Of a stretch of 44,304 nucleotides of DNA, positions 16,312 through 25,068 are shown one piece after another. A program made the translations under genes and the position numbers. The first letter of the stretch is position 1, and every line of letters starts with the position of its first letter. The notes beneath the pieces are model-generated. The model was not told the origin of the DNA and searched no databases. It was given only the letters and a program-made list of their open reading frames with translations. Source of the DNA: Bacteroidales bacterium (GTDB lineage Bacteria; Bacteroidota; Bacteroidia; Bacteroidales; ML635J-15); contig JAQIBY010000151.1 of the NCBI GenBank assembly GCA_027858835.1, positions 1 to 44,304 on the forward strand, written 5' to 3'.

Positions 16312-18531
16312 ATGGAGAATTTAACAAAAGCGGAAAGAGAATTTATTGAAGCACAATACGATAAATTGTTGAATTTATGTGTGCGTTGTCGTACCCAAGA
16401 AGATCGTGATTTAATCCGTAAAGCATTCGACTTAGCGGTTGATGCACATGCTGCTATGCGCCGCAAGTCAGGTGAGCCATACGTTACCCATCCGATTGCA
16501 GTCGCAAAAATTGTTGCCGGTGAAATGGAGCTTGGTGTAAAATCCGTGATTTGTGCTTTGCTTCATGATGTTGTTGAAGACACAGATTATACACTCAATG
16601 ATATTAAGGAAATGTTCGGGCGTACCGTCGCAAATATTATTGATGGACTGACGAAAATCTCCCATGTACTGGATAAAGATGCTTCCCTGCAAGCTGAAAA
16701 CTTCCGAAAAATGCTCCTGACACTGTCTGAAGATGTACGTGTGATTTTTATCAAACTCGCCGACAGATTGCATAATATGCGTACGCTTGATTCCATGCCG
16801 GAATATAAGCAGATAAAAATTGCCGGAGAAACGCTTTTCCTTTATGCTCCGCTTGCTCACCGTCTCGGATTGTACATTATTAAAACAGAACTTGAGGATT
16901 TGGCGCTTAAATATGAGCATCCGCTGATTTATAATGACATTCTCAGTAAAGTTGAGGAAACAGAAGGCGAACGGAACAAGTATATTGAGCAATTTATTGA
17001 ACCGCTCGAGAAAAAATTGAAAACACACGGCTTTACGTTCAAATTATCCGGTCGTCCTAAAAGCATTTACAGCATTTACAATAAAATGCAGAAAAAAGAT
17101 GTGCCTTTTGAGGAAATTTATGACATTTTTGCCATCCGAATTGTCTTTGAGCCAAAACCTGGAATGCCAGAAAAAGCACAGTGCTGGACCATTTACTCCT
17201 TAATTACTGACATTTATCAACCGAATCCGGATCGTTTGCGAGATTGGGTGAGTACTCCAAAAGCAAATGGTTATGAAGCCTTGCATACAACCGTTATGGG
17301 ACCTGACGGTCGTTGGGTTGAAGTGCAAATTCGCTCAACCAGAATGGATAACATAGCAGAGCTGGGATATGCTGCCCACTGGAAATACAAAGGCGACGAT
17401 AATGATCAAAATCAATTGGATAAGTGGTTGCAGACTATTCGGAAACACTTGGAAACACCTAGCTCAGACGCACTCGATTTTCTCGATGAATTTAAATTGA
17501 ATTTGTTCTCATCAGAAATATATGTGTTTACCCCAAAGGGCGAGCTGGAGCGTATCCCGAAAGGGTCAACCGCTCTGGATTTTGCTTACATGATCCATAC
17601 TGAGGTTGGAGATAAAGCAATTGGAGCAAAAGTAAATCATAAATTGGTGCCTTTAAGTCAAAAGTTACGTTCCGGTGATCAGGTTGAGATTTTGACCTCG
17701 GAAAAGCAAACTCCGCAGCGTGACTGGCTCGATTTTGCAATTACAGGGCGAGCAAAATCTAAAATTAAATCAGCATTAAAAGAGGATAGACGCTATTTTA
17801 TTAATGAGGGACAAAAACGGTTTCTTGAAATTGTCAGAGATTTGAATTACCCGTTGGATTATTCTTCATTTAAAGTACTGCGTGAAAATTTCGATATTCC
17901 GAATAAAGAAGAATTTTACCGGCGAATTGGAGCTCAACTTATCACTGCCGATGATATTGAGAAAAATCTCCCAGGGAAACGTCGCAGTGCTTGGGGAAAA
18001 TATTGGCGTTTACAATTCGGACGCAGTTCTGGAAGCAAAACGAAATCGAAAGATGAGAAAAAGCAAACCGGAAAAACACTGGTGATTGAAGAAAATGAGC
18101 AAGAGCAAAACTATCGATTAGCCAATTGTTGTGACCCGATTCCCGGAGATGAAGTCGTCGGGTTCTTAAATTCTGAAGAAGTGGTTATAATTCACAAAAA
18201 GAACTGCCCCAATGCAATTGACCTTATGGCAACCTTCGGTGATCGAATTATCTCCGTGCAATGGAAGGTTCATAAAATACTCAGTTTCCCGGCAAAAATT
18301 TACATTGAAGGAATTGATGATATCGGAATTGTACACCATATAACTAGTGTGATTTCTACCGAGTCGGAGGTGAATATGAAATCTATCCGTTTTGATACTA
18401 AAGACGGGATTTTTATTGGAAATATTGATATGTACGTTCATAACGTGAATGATTTGGAAACACTAATAAATCGCTTGAGGAAAATAAAAGGCGTGAAAAA
18501 AGTGTTGAGAACTCAGGAGAAAAATGCATGA
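16312..18531 (+). CDS. Bifunctional (p)ppGpp synthase/hydrolase (RelA/SpoT family)
   Basis: A 739-residue long RSH protein that sets alarmone levels in the stringent response. The HD hydrolase domain is intact: His60 (THPIAVA), His85-Asp86 and Glu89-Asp90 (LLHDVVEDT), then a further Asp in KLADRLHNMRTL. The synthetase domain shows RPKSIYSIYNKMQ, DIFAIRIVFE and NGYEALHTTV. The regulatory half has a TGS domain (VFTPKGELERIPKGSTALDFAY), a zinc-finger/RIS motif NCCDPIPGDEV and a C-terminal ACT domain. Both halves look active, so SpoT/Rel-like rather than RelA. AGGAG at 16297-16301, 10 nt before ATG, is a good ribosome-binding site. The stop overlaps the next gene as ATGA. Confidence 0.96.
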   Translation: MENLTKAEREFIEAQYDKLLNLCVRCRTQEDRDLIRKAFDLAVDAHAAMRRKSGEPYVTHPIAVAKIVAGEMELGVKSVICALLHDVVEDTDYTLNDIKEMFGRTVANIIDGLTKISHVLDKDASLQAENFRKMLLTLSEDVRVIFIKLADRLHNMRTLDSMPEYKQIKIAGETLFLYAPLAHRLGLYIIKTELEDLALKYEHPLIYNDILSKVEETEGERNKYIEQFIEPLEKKLKTHGFTFKLSGRPKSIYSIYNKMQKKDVPFEEIYDIFAIRIVFEPKPGMPEKAQCWTIYSLITDIYQPNPDRLRDWVSTPKANGYEALHTTVMGPDGRWVEVQIRSTRMDNIAELGYAAHWKYKGDDNDQNQLDKWLQTIRKHLETPSSDALDFLDEFKLNLFSSEIYVFTPKGELERIPKGSTALDFAYMIHTEVGDKAIGAKVNHKLVPLSQKLRSGDQVEILTSEKQTPQRDWLDFAITGRAKSKIKSALKEDRRYFINEGQKRFLEIVRDLNYPLDYSSFKVLRENFDIPNKEEFYRRIGAQLITADDIEKNLPGKRRSAWGKYWRLQFGRSSGSKTKSKDEKKQTGKTLVIEENEQEQNYRLANCCDPIPGDEVVGFLNSEEVVIIHKKNCPNAIDLMATFGDRIISVQWKVHKILSFPAKIYIEGIDDIGIVHHITSVISTESEVNMKSIRFDTKDGIFIGNIDMYVHNVNDLETLINRLRKIKGVKKVLRTQEKNA

Positions 18532-19412
18532 TGGATAATAAAGAAATAAAAGCATTAATTCGCTTGTTAGATGATCCCGATAATGCCGTCTATGACAATG
18601 TTAGTACGCGCCTCGTTTATGCCGGAGAAGATGCCTTGCCATTGCTGGAAGCAAGTCTCGGGCTGACAGACAATTCATTATTAAACAGTAGGTTACAAGC
18701 AGTGATTGAGGAAATTCAGAATCTGGAGTTCTACAAAGGATTTGAAGCATGGTTGCAAAAAGACGAAAAGGCGTTAATTTACGGATTACATTTTATTAAC
18801 CAATTGTATTATCCCGATACAGATTTTAGTAGTTTTAAAGCAAAATTTGATGAACTTCGTCGTGCAGTTTGGCTTGAAATGAATGATAATTTGACCGGTT
18901 TTGAAGCGATTAAAACATTAAATTATTTCATTTTTGAAGTACATTCCATAATTATAAAAACAAAAATGGATAATGATATTTCTCCCCACTTTATTGATGC
19001 GTTGTTTGTAGAAAAATCTGCATCACCTTTTGCTTTCATCGGAATGTATGCTGTGTTGGCCCAAAGCCTTGACTTGCCGGTTTACCCGGTGTATTTACCC
19101 GGATTATTGGTAATGGCTTATGAAAATGCAGAAATTGCAAGAGAGGCTTATGGGAAAGGTGCCGGTGATGTTTTGTTTTACATTAATCCGTACGACAAAG
19201 GTGCATTCCTCGGGCGAAAAGCCTTGGAATTTGTGGTGGAAAAGAAACAAATTCCTGCTGAAGAAAAACACTTTAAAACCTTATCAAACCAAGCGTTTAT
19301 TTTTTATTATTTGAAATATTTGAAAGATACAAATGTCATTGGAGAAAGCCATGCTGCGTATAGCCGTTTGGTGAAAATGTTAGATTTGCTGAAACTCAGA
19401 GGCGTTTCTTAA
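18528..19412 (+). CDS. SirB1-like / transglutaminase-like protein
   Basis: A 294-residue cytoplasmic protein. The first about 95 residues are helical and HEAT-like (LLDDPDNAVYDNVSTRLVYAGEDALPLL). The centre resembles the SirB1/Transglut_core2 domain: GLHFINQLYYPD, FEAIKTLNYFIFEV, then a KSASPFAFIGMYAVLAQSLDLPVYPV stretch. Where catalytic family members have Cys the centre has Ser/Ala (SASPFAF), so enzyme activity is doubtful. The role of the family is poorly defined. The ATG overlaps the TGA of the (p)ppGpp gene by four bases, a sign of translational coupling. Confidence 0.8.
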   Translation: MMDNKEIKALIRLLDDPDNAVYDNVSTRLVYAGEDALPLLEASLGLTDNSLLNSRLQAVIEEIQNLEFYKGFEAWLQKDEKALIYGLHFINQLYYPDTDFSSFKAKFDELRRAVWLEMNDNLTGFEAIKTLNYFIFEVHSIIIKTKMDNDISPHFIDALFVEKSASPFAFIGMYAVLAQSLDLPVYPVYLPGLLVMAYENAEIAREAYGKGAGDVLFYINPYDKGAFLGRKALEFVVEKKQIPAEEKHFKTLSNQAFIFYYLKYLKDTNVIGESHAAYSRLVKMLDLLKLRGVS

Positions 19413-19422
19413 AATACTAAAG

Positions 19423-20490
19423 ATGGCTGATACAGAGAACCCTAAGCTGATAATTGATATGACAAAACTTGCAGATTTGTACTGTGGTTTGGGTCAGGTT
19501 TCTTTACATTATGCGATAAATTTATCTGCTGATATTCAAGAAAAATTTAATCTGAATTTCCTGGTTAAACCCAATCAAACCAATGAATGGGGATATCCGG
19601 TGAATTTGCTGAAAACAAACGCATTAAGGCGGCATTTCTCACAACTAAACTCCGGCTTTGATGTCTGGCACGCATTGCATCAGGATTCCGCATTTATCCC
19701 TGCAAAAGGGAGCGGAAAATTTATTCTCACAATCCATGATTTGAATTTCTTGTTGGAAAAGTCTCCATCCAAAGCGCAAAAACGACTTAATCGTTTGCAA
19801 CAAAAAGCGAATCGTGCTGATGCAATTTGTTTTATTTCCGAATTTGCAAAAACAAACGCAGCTGAGCATTTGAATTTTCATAATAAACTCGTTTTCGTAA
19901 TATACAATGGTGTTCCAAAGCTAAGTGATGCCATGACAAAACCGCAAATTGCTCCACAGCGAAAGTTTCTTTTCAATCTTGGGGTACTTATGCCGAAAAA
20001 AAATCATGAGTCCATTATTAAAATGATGAGCTATTTGCCGGATTATGATTTATTGATTGGTGGTGGTGGAAATGCCGATTATCGAAATCACTTGGAGCAA
20101 TTAGTACAGAAACTTGGATTGGAAAAACAGGTGAGATTTGCCGGGTTTCTTAGTGAAGAAGAAAAAAGTTGGGCTTATCATCATGCGGAGGCATTTGTTT
20201 TTCCTTCTTTAAATGAAGGCTTCGGCTTGCCGGTTGTTGAGGCTATGTCTGCCGGATTGCCGGTGTTTTGTTCTAATAAAACAAGCTTGCCCGAAATTGG
20301 TGGCGAGTTTGCATTTTACTGGAATCATTTTGAAGCAAAGTACATGGCAGAAATGCTTGTCCAAGGAATGAAAAGCATTGCAAAAACTCCTGATTATGCA
20401 TCACAACTTCAATCGTATGCAAGTCGCTTTTCCTGGAAAAAGAATGCAACTGCTTATCAGGAATTATATTCAAAAATTTTATCATTATAG
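19423..20490 (+). CDS. Glycosyltransferase family 4-like protein
   Basis: A 355-residue GT-B glycosyltransferase, probably using a nucleotide-sugar donor and acting in surface or storage glycan synthesis. The N-terminal acceptor domain begins LIIDMTKLADLYCGLGQVSLHYA and contains ILTIHDLNFL. The linker NGVP and LFNLGVLMPKKNHESII lead to the donor domain with VRFAGFLSEEEK and the diagnostic EGFGLPVVEAMSAGLPVF near 263-280. No membrane segment. It starts 10 nt after the SirB1-like gene, so it is in the same transcription unit. Acceptor and product cannot be read from sequence. Confidence 0.9.
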   Translation: MADTENPKLIIDMTKLADLYCGLGQVSLHYAINLSADIQEKFNLNFLVKPNQTNEWGYPVNLLKTNALRRHFSQLNSGFDVWHALHQDSAFIPAKGSGKFILTIHDLNFLLEKSPSKAQKRLNRLQQKANRADAICFISEFAKTNAAEHLNFHNKLVFVIYNGVPKLSDAMTKPQIAPQRKFLFNLGVLMPKKNHESIIKMMSYLPDYDLLIGGGGNADYRNHLEQLVQKLGLEKQVRFAGFLSEEEKSWAYHHAEAFVFPSLNEGFGLPVVEAMSAGLPVFCSNKTSLPEIGGEFAFYWNHFEAKYMAEMLVQGMKSIAKTPDYASQLQSYASRFSWKKNATAYQELYSKILSL

Positions 20491-20642
20491 TGTTTGTTGA
20501 TGAGGTGTGAAATGTGATTTGATACTTTTCAACAATATTCAATTCAACAATGTCATTTTCGTTATCAATAATTAGAATTTTATACACGCTCATTTCCTTC
20601 ATTTTTTACGCTTGTATTTTACACTTTAATTGCAAGCTAATT

Positions 20643-20685
20643 CTTAAGCTAGTATCAATTTAAGCTTAAGTGTTGTGGCTTTTTT
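20643..20685 (+). terminator. Possible terminator after the glycosyltransferase gene
   Basis: CTTAAGCT (20643-20650) and AGCTTAAG (20663-20670) are exact inverted repeats with a 12-nt loop; a run CTTTTTT follows at 20679-20685, nine bases on. The AU-rich stem and the gap to the T-run make it weak. It could instead be an operator. Confidence 0.35.
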
Positions 20686-20793
20686 ATTTTATTTTCTCGA
20701 GCCGGTTGTAATTATTCAACGGGTTTTTATTAATTCCATAGGCAACAATAATTTTTAAAAACACACAATATTTTTTTGATAAATCGATAAAAT

Positions 20794-20831
20794 GATTAAA
20801 TTGTAATCTAACAAATGATTAAAAATTAATC
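20794..20831 (+). promoter_or_regulatory. Two tandem 15-bp dyads, candidate operator of the polymerase pair
   Basis: GATTA-N5-TAATC occurs twice, at 20794-20808 and 20817-20831, 23 bp apart (about two helical turns). The first overlaps where a -7 box would lie (TTTG at 20775-20778 as -33). The second ends 3 nt before the ATG, over the ribosome-binding region. This is the layout expected for a repressor. The protein that binds is unknown; LexA-like control is only a guess. Confidence 0.6.
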
Positions 20832-20834
20832 AAA

Positions 20835-21977
20835 ATGCAGCGATCAATTGTTCATATGGATTTGGATTCTTTCTTTGTTTCTGTCGAGCGCTTGCAAAAC
20901 AGACGATTGAAAAATTTCCCGGTAATTGTCGGAGGCGGCTCTGACAGGGGAGTGGTTTCTGCATGTAGTTACGAAGCTAGAAAATTTGGTGTGCATTCTG
21001 CCATGCCGATTAAGTTGGCCAAACAATTATGTCCGGATGCGGCTTATATCCGTGGAGATATGGATGCTTACACTCGCTATTCCCGCTTGGTAACGGATAT
21101 TATTGCAGAAGACGCTCCTGTATATGAAAAGGCCAGTATTGATGAGCATTATCTTGATATTACCGGCATGGATAAGTTTTTTGGAAACTTGAAGTGGACA
21201 AAGGAATTGCGCCAAAAAGTGATTCGTGAAAGCGGGCTCCCGATTTCTTTCGGACTGTCTGTCAATAAAACCGTTTCCAAAATGGCAACCAACGAATCCA
21301 AACCTAATGGTGAAATGCAAGTTGACGAAAAGCATGTTCAGTCTTTTATTCATCCGCTATCAATTCAGAAAATGCCTATGATTGGGAAAAAAACCTTTCA
21401 AGTTTTACGTTCTATGGGAGTTGCTGATATCGGAACGCTTTCTCGTATTCCCCCAGAAATGTTGATGAATTTGATGGGGAAAAGCGGTTTGCAACTTTGG
21501 AATAAGGCCAATGGAATTGACCTTTCTCCTGTTCGACAGTATTCCGAGCGGAAATCCATCGGAAGTGAACACACATTTGATGTGGATAGCATGGATATTT
21601 CCGGAATGCGGGATTTGCTTGCCGGCATGGTGGAAAAACTTGCGTATAAAATCCGTAAAGACGGGTGGGTAACTTCCGTTGTAACGGTTAAAATACGCTA
21701 TGCTAATTTTGACACTCACAGCATGCAGCGAAAAATCGCTTATACCACCTTTGATCATGAATTAATCCGGGTTTCCCACGATTTGTTTGACACATTGTAC
21801 TCTCGGAGAATGCGAATCCGATTGATTGGAGTGAAATTTAGTGGACTGGTAAGAGGCGTTCAGCAGTTGAGCTTGTTTGAGGACAGTTCCCGCATGGCTG
21901 AATTGTATCTGGCAATGGACAATATACGGAAACTGTACGGGAAAAAAGCCATCCGTAGGGCGCTGTCTTTTCATTAA
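20835..21977 (+). CDS. dinB: Y-family DNA polymerase (DinB / Pol IV type)
   Basis: A 380-residue translesion polymerase. Metal-binding residues are present: Asp9 in HMDLDSFF, and Asp103-Glu104 in SIDEHYLD (most DinB proteins have SIDEAYLD). Phe13 or Phe14 would be the steric gate against ribonucleotides. The finger region VSACSYEARKFGVHSAMP and the helix-hairpin-helix IQKMPMIGKKTFQVLRSMG are typical. The little-finger domain follows, then QLSLFED near residue 355, a clear beta-clamp-binding motif. It therefore should be catalytically active. It is followed after 18 nt by a short DnaE polymerase, an arrangement like inducible mutagenesis cassettes. Confidence 0.93.
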   Translation: MQRSIVHMDLDSFFVSVERLQNRRLKNFPVIVGGGSDRGVVSACSYEARKFGVHSAMPIKLAKQLCPDAAYIRGDMDAYTRYSRLVTDIIAEDAPVYEKASIDEHYLDITGMDKFFGNLKWTKELRQKVIRESGLPISFGLSVNKTVSKMATNESKPNGEMQVDEKHVQSFIHPLSIQKMPMIGKKTFQVLRSMGVADIGTLSRIPPEMLMNLMGKSGLQLWNKANGIDLSPVRQYSERKSIGSEHTFDVDSMDISGMRDLLAGMVEKLAYKIRKDGWVTSVVTVKIRYANFDTHSMQRKIAYTTFDHELIRVSHDLFDTLYSRRMRIRLIGVKFSGLVRGVQQLSLFEDSSRMAELYLAMDNIRKLYGKKAIRRALSFH

Positions 21978-21995
21978 TAAAAACGGTCGTTCCTG

Positions 21996-24944
21996 ATGTA
22001 TTTGAATGCGCATACATATTATAGTTTACGTTACGGTACCATGAGCCCGGAACAATTGGTAAAAGGTGCAATTGCGCATGATATCGATCAGTTGGTGCTT
22101 ACGGATATCAATAATAGTAGTGCAATGCCTGATTTTGTTCGTGTTGCCCGTGCTGAAGGGCTGAAACCAATTGGCGGAATCGATTTTCGAAATGGAGATA
22201 TACAGCTTTTTATCGGCATTGCTCGAAATAAAGAAGGAATGCGGGAGCTGAATGAATATCTGACACAGCATCTGCTTGAAAAACGGAAATTTACAGAAAC
22301 TCCCCTTTGTGAACATGCATTTATTGTATATCCTTTGGAGTCAGTGCCAAAAAAGTCCTTGCACAAGAATGAATACATTGGCGTGCGTCCGCATCAGGTG
22401 GCTTCACTTTTCACCTCTCCTTATCTTAAATTTCAGGATAAATTGGTCATCTTGCATTCGCCCACAATTGAAAGTCAAAATGATTATTCGATGCACTGTC
22501 ATTTACGGGCGATTGATCATAATATCCTTTATTCCCGCTTAAAACCGGAGATGTGTGCACGCCATGAAGATAGGTTGGTAACAGCTGCTCAGTTGAGAAA
22601 ACGCTTTCGCGGATACAATTTTATTGTGCGAAACACCTTGGATTTAATGGCGCAATGTCATCTGGATTATGAGCAGAAAACGTCTAAAAATAAAGCGGTG
22701 TTTTCAATTAGTGTTGAGGATGACCTTGCCCTTTTGCGAAAATTAGCAAACGACGGATTGGAATATCGTTATCGGAATGCCGGTGATACCATTCGTTCTC
22801 GTTTAAATCATGAGTTGAAAATTATTGCAAAAATGGGATTTGCTGCATATTTTCTGATTGCCTGGGATATTGTTCGATATTCCATGTCACGCGGATTTTA
22901 TCATGTCGGGCGTGGGAGTGGAGCAAACAGTTTGGTGGCTTACTGTTTGAAAATTACAGATGTTGATCCCATTGAGCTGGATTTGTATTTCGAGCGATTT
23001 TTGAATCCGAAGCGTAGCTCGCCTCCCGATTTTGATATTGATTATTCCTGGAAAGAGCGTAATGAAGTGAGAGATTATGTCTTTAAGCGATATGGTACGC
23101 GGCATACGGCTTTGTTAGGAACGTTCAATACCTTTAAAACCCGCTCTGTTTTGCGTGAATTGGCAAAAGTTCAGGGCTTGACGAAAGCGGAAATTGATGC
23201 ATTCACTTCCAATCCGCGGAAATATCGAAATGCAGATGAAATTCACCGTAAGATTGCCGATATGGCAGTCCGTTTGTCAAATTTCCCCAATTTGAGAAGT
23301 GTACATGCCGGCGGAATTCTGATCTCGGCAGAACCATTGACATATTATACCGCATTGGATTTGCCGCCTCTCGGATTTCCCGTTACACAGTGGGATATGT
23401 ATGTGGCTGAAGATTTAGGATATGAAAAATTTGATATTCTGAGTCAACGCGGGATCGGCCATGTGAAAGAAGCTGCAGAAATTGTTTTGGAAACCCGGGG
23501 GAAGAAAATTGATGTGCATGATGTCAAGCGTTTTAAAGCGGATAAGTTGGTGCAAAAGCGTTTGTTCGAGGGGGAAACGATTGGCTGTTTTTATATTGAA
23601 AGTCCTGCAATGCGCGGTTTGTTGTCAAAATTACGATGCAGCGATTACACAACTTTGGTTGCAGCTAGCTCAATTATTCGTCCCGGTGTTGCTCGTTCAG
23701 GAATGATGAAGGAGTATATTCGTCGATTTCATCATCCCGATAAGTTTGAGTACTTGCATCCCGTGATGAAAGAACAGTTGGAGGAAACGTATGGAGTGAT
23801 GGTGTATCAGGAAGATGTGTTAAAAGTTTGTCATCATTTTGCAGGCTTGGATCTTGCTGATGCGGATATTTTGCGACGTGCAATGAGCGGAAAATATCGT
23901 TCGAAAAAAGAATTCCAACAAATTGTACAACGTTTTTTTGACAATTGTAAACACAGGGGATATTCTGATTCATTGACCAAAGAAGTGTGGCGACAAATTG
24001 AATCTTTTGCCGGATATGCATTCTCAAAAGCACATTCTGCATCTTATGCTGTAGAGAGTTTTCAGAGTTTGTATCTTAAAACCTATTATCCGTTGGAGTT
24101 TATGGTGGCGGTAATTAATAATTTTGGCGGATTTTATGAATCATGGGTGTATTTCAACGAAGCAAGACGCCTGGGTGCTGAAATTATTCCGCCTTGTGTG
24201 AACCGAAGTCGCATGACATCCCGTCTGATTGATCAACAAATTATTGTTGGATTTGTGCATGTGCAGCATTTAGAGCAAAAATTTGCCAAACACATTCTTG
24301 CAGAGCGGAATGAACATGGTCAATTTCAAAACATTTTCGATTTTATGCAACGGGTACAAGCTGGTCCAGAACAAGTGAGTTTATTGATTCGGGTCGGGGC
24401 ATTTGCGTTTACTCAGAAAACCAAAGCCGAATTGCTTTGGGAATTGTACGGAAATGTAAAACGAAAATCAAAACCTGTGGCGCAAACCAAAAGCTTGTTT
24501 GAACCTGCTCCGCGAAATTATGTATTGCCTGCATTGTCACATTCCCGTTTGGAAGATGCATGGGATGAAATTAGCCTGATTGGTTTCCCGATTGCACTTT
24601 CTTGGTTTGGTTTGTTGCAAAATCCGATAAAGTCAGATATGCATGCCGGTATGTTGACAAAACATATTGGGCGTGTTGTTGAAATTCCCGCTTTGTATGT
24701 TACCATAAAATATGTGAAAACAGTGAAGGGAGAAATTATGTATTTTGCTGCATGGGTTGATCAGAATGGAAATTATTTTGATTCGGTGCATTTTCCTGAC
24801 AGCTTGAAATTACATCCCTTTAGGGGAAAAGGTGTGTATTTGCTTCGGGGAAAAGTGGTTGAGGAATTCGGACATCCGTCCATTGAAGTGCATGCCCTGC
24901 GAAAACTTGAAATTCAACAAGATCCGCGGGGAGGCATGGGCTAG
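21996..24944 (+). CDS. DnaE-type polymerase III alpha subunit, probably error-prone (DnaE2/ImuC-like)
   Basis: This C-family polymerase is 982 residues, clearly shorter than replicative DnaE (about 1160 or more). Catalytic acids are intact: PDFDIDYSW with Asp345, Asp347 and Asp349, preceded by GRGSGANSLVAYCLKITDVDP. GVMVYQEDVLKV, the tandem HhH region and a C-terminal OB fold (IGRVVEIPALYVTIKYV) are also present. The PHP domain is degenerate: LNAHTYYSL where metal-binding PHP domains have HxH, and LTDINN where LTDHGN is usual, so proofreading by PHP is unlikely. No C-terminal tau-binding tail is obvious. Position 18 nt after dinB suggests a joint role in damage tolerance. Calling it DnaE2 rather than a second DnaE1 is inference from length and neighbours. 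Confidence 0.88.
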   Translation: MYLNAHTYYSLRYGTMSPEQLVKGAIAHDIDQLVLTDINNSSAMPDFVRVARAEGLKPIGGIDFRNGDIQLFIGIARNKEGMRELNEYLTQHLLEKRKFTETPLCEHAFIVYPLESVPKKSLHKNEYIGVRPHQVASLFTSPYLKFQDKLVILHSPTIESQNDYSMHCHLRAIDHNILYSRLKPEMCARHEDRLVTAAQLRKRFRGYNFIVRNTLDLMAQCHLDYEQKTSKNKAVFSISVEDDLALLRKLANDGLEYRYRNAGDTIRSRLNHELKIIAKMGFAAYFLIAWDIVRYSMSRGFYHVGRGSGANSLVAYCLKITDVDPIELDLYFERFLNPKRSSPPDFDIDYSWKERNEVRDYVFKRYGTRHTALLGTFNTFKTRSVLRELAKVQGLTKAEIDAFTSNPRKYRNADEIHRKIADMAVRLSNFPNLRSVHAGGILISAEPLTYYTALDLPPLGFPVTQWDMYVAEDLGYEKFDILSQRGIGHVKEAAEIVLETRGKKIDVHDVKRFKADKLVQKRLFEGETIGCFYIESPAMRGLLSKLRCSDYTTLVAASSIIRPGVARSGMMKEYIRRFHHPDKFEYLHPVMKEQLEETYGVMVYQEDVLKVCHHFAGLDLADADILRRAMSGKYRSKKEFQQIVQRFFDNCKHRGYSDSLTKEVWRQIESFAGYAFSKAHSASYAVESFQSLYLKTYYPLEFMVAVINNFGGFYESWVYFNEARRLGAEIIPPCVNRSRMTSRLIDQQIIVGFVHVQHLEQKFAKHILAERNEHGQFQNIFDFMQRVQAGPEQVSLLIRVGAFAFTQKTKAELLWELYGNVKRKSKPVAQTKSLFEPAPRNYVLPALSHSRLEDAWDEISLIGFPIALSWFGLLQNPIKSDMHAGMLTKHIGRVVEIPALYVTIKYVKTVKGEIMYFAAWVDQNGNYFDSVHFPDSLKLHPFRGKGVYLLRGKVVEEFGHPSIEVHALRKLEIQQDPRGGMG

Positions 24945-25012
24945 GAGTCAGAGGTTGTTTTAGACATTGATAAACTTTTTGCTTTCAACTTATTTTAAAA
25001 ACAGGCATGACT

Positions 25013-25042
25013 TTTGAATATTTGTGAATATTCGTACATTTG
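25013..25042 (+). promoter_or_regulatory. Promoter of the LysM gene
   Basis: TTTG (25013-25016), an 18-nt spacer and TACATTTG (25035-25042) match the Bacteroidota consensus. The -7 box is 26 nt before the ATG. Confidence 0.75.
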
Positions 25043-25068
25043 TCATATCATACCATCATTAGACGATT

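Larger units (their letters stand above)
20491..20834. other. Long leader region before the polymerase pair
   Basis: 344 bp without a gene. It contains an 8-bp inverted repeat (20643-20670) followed by CTTTTTT, a TTTG at 20775-20778 that could be a -33 element, and two 15-bp dyads just before the dinB start. The unusual length of the leader and the dyads suggest regulated expression. Confidence 0.6.
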
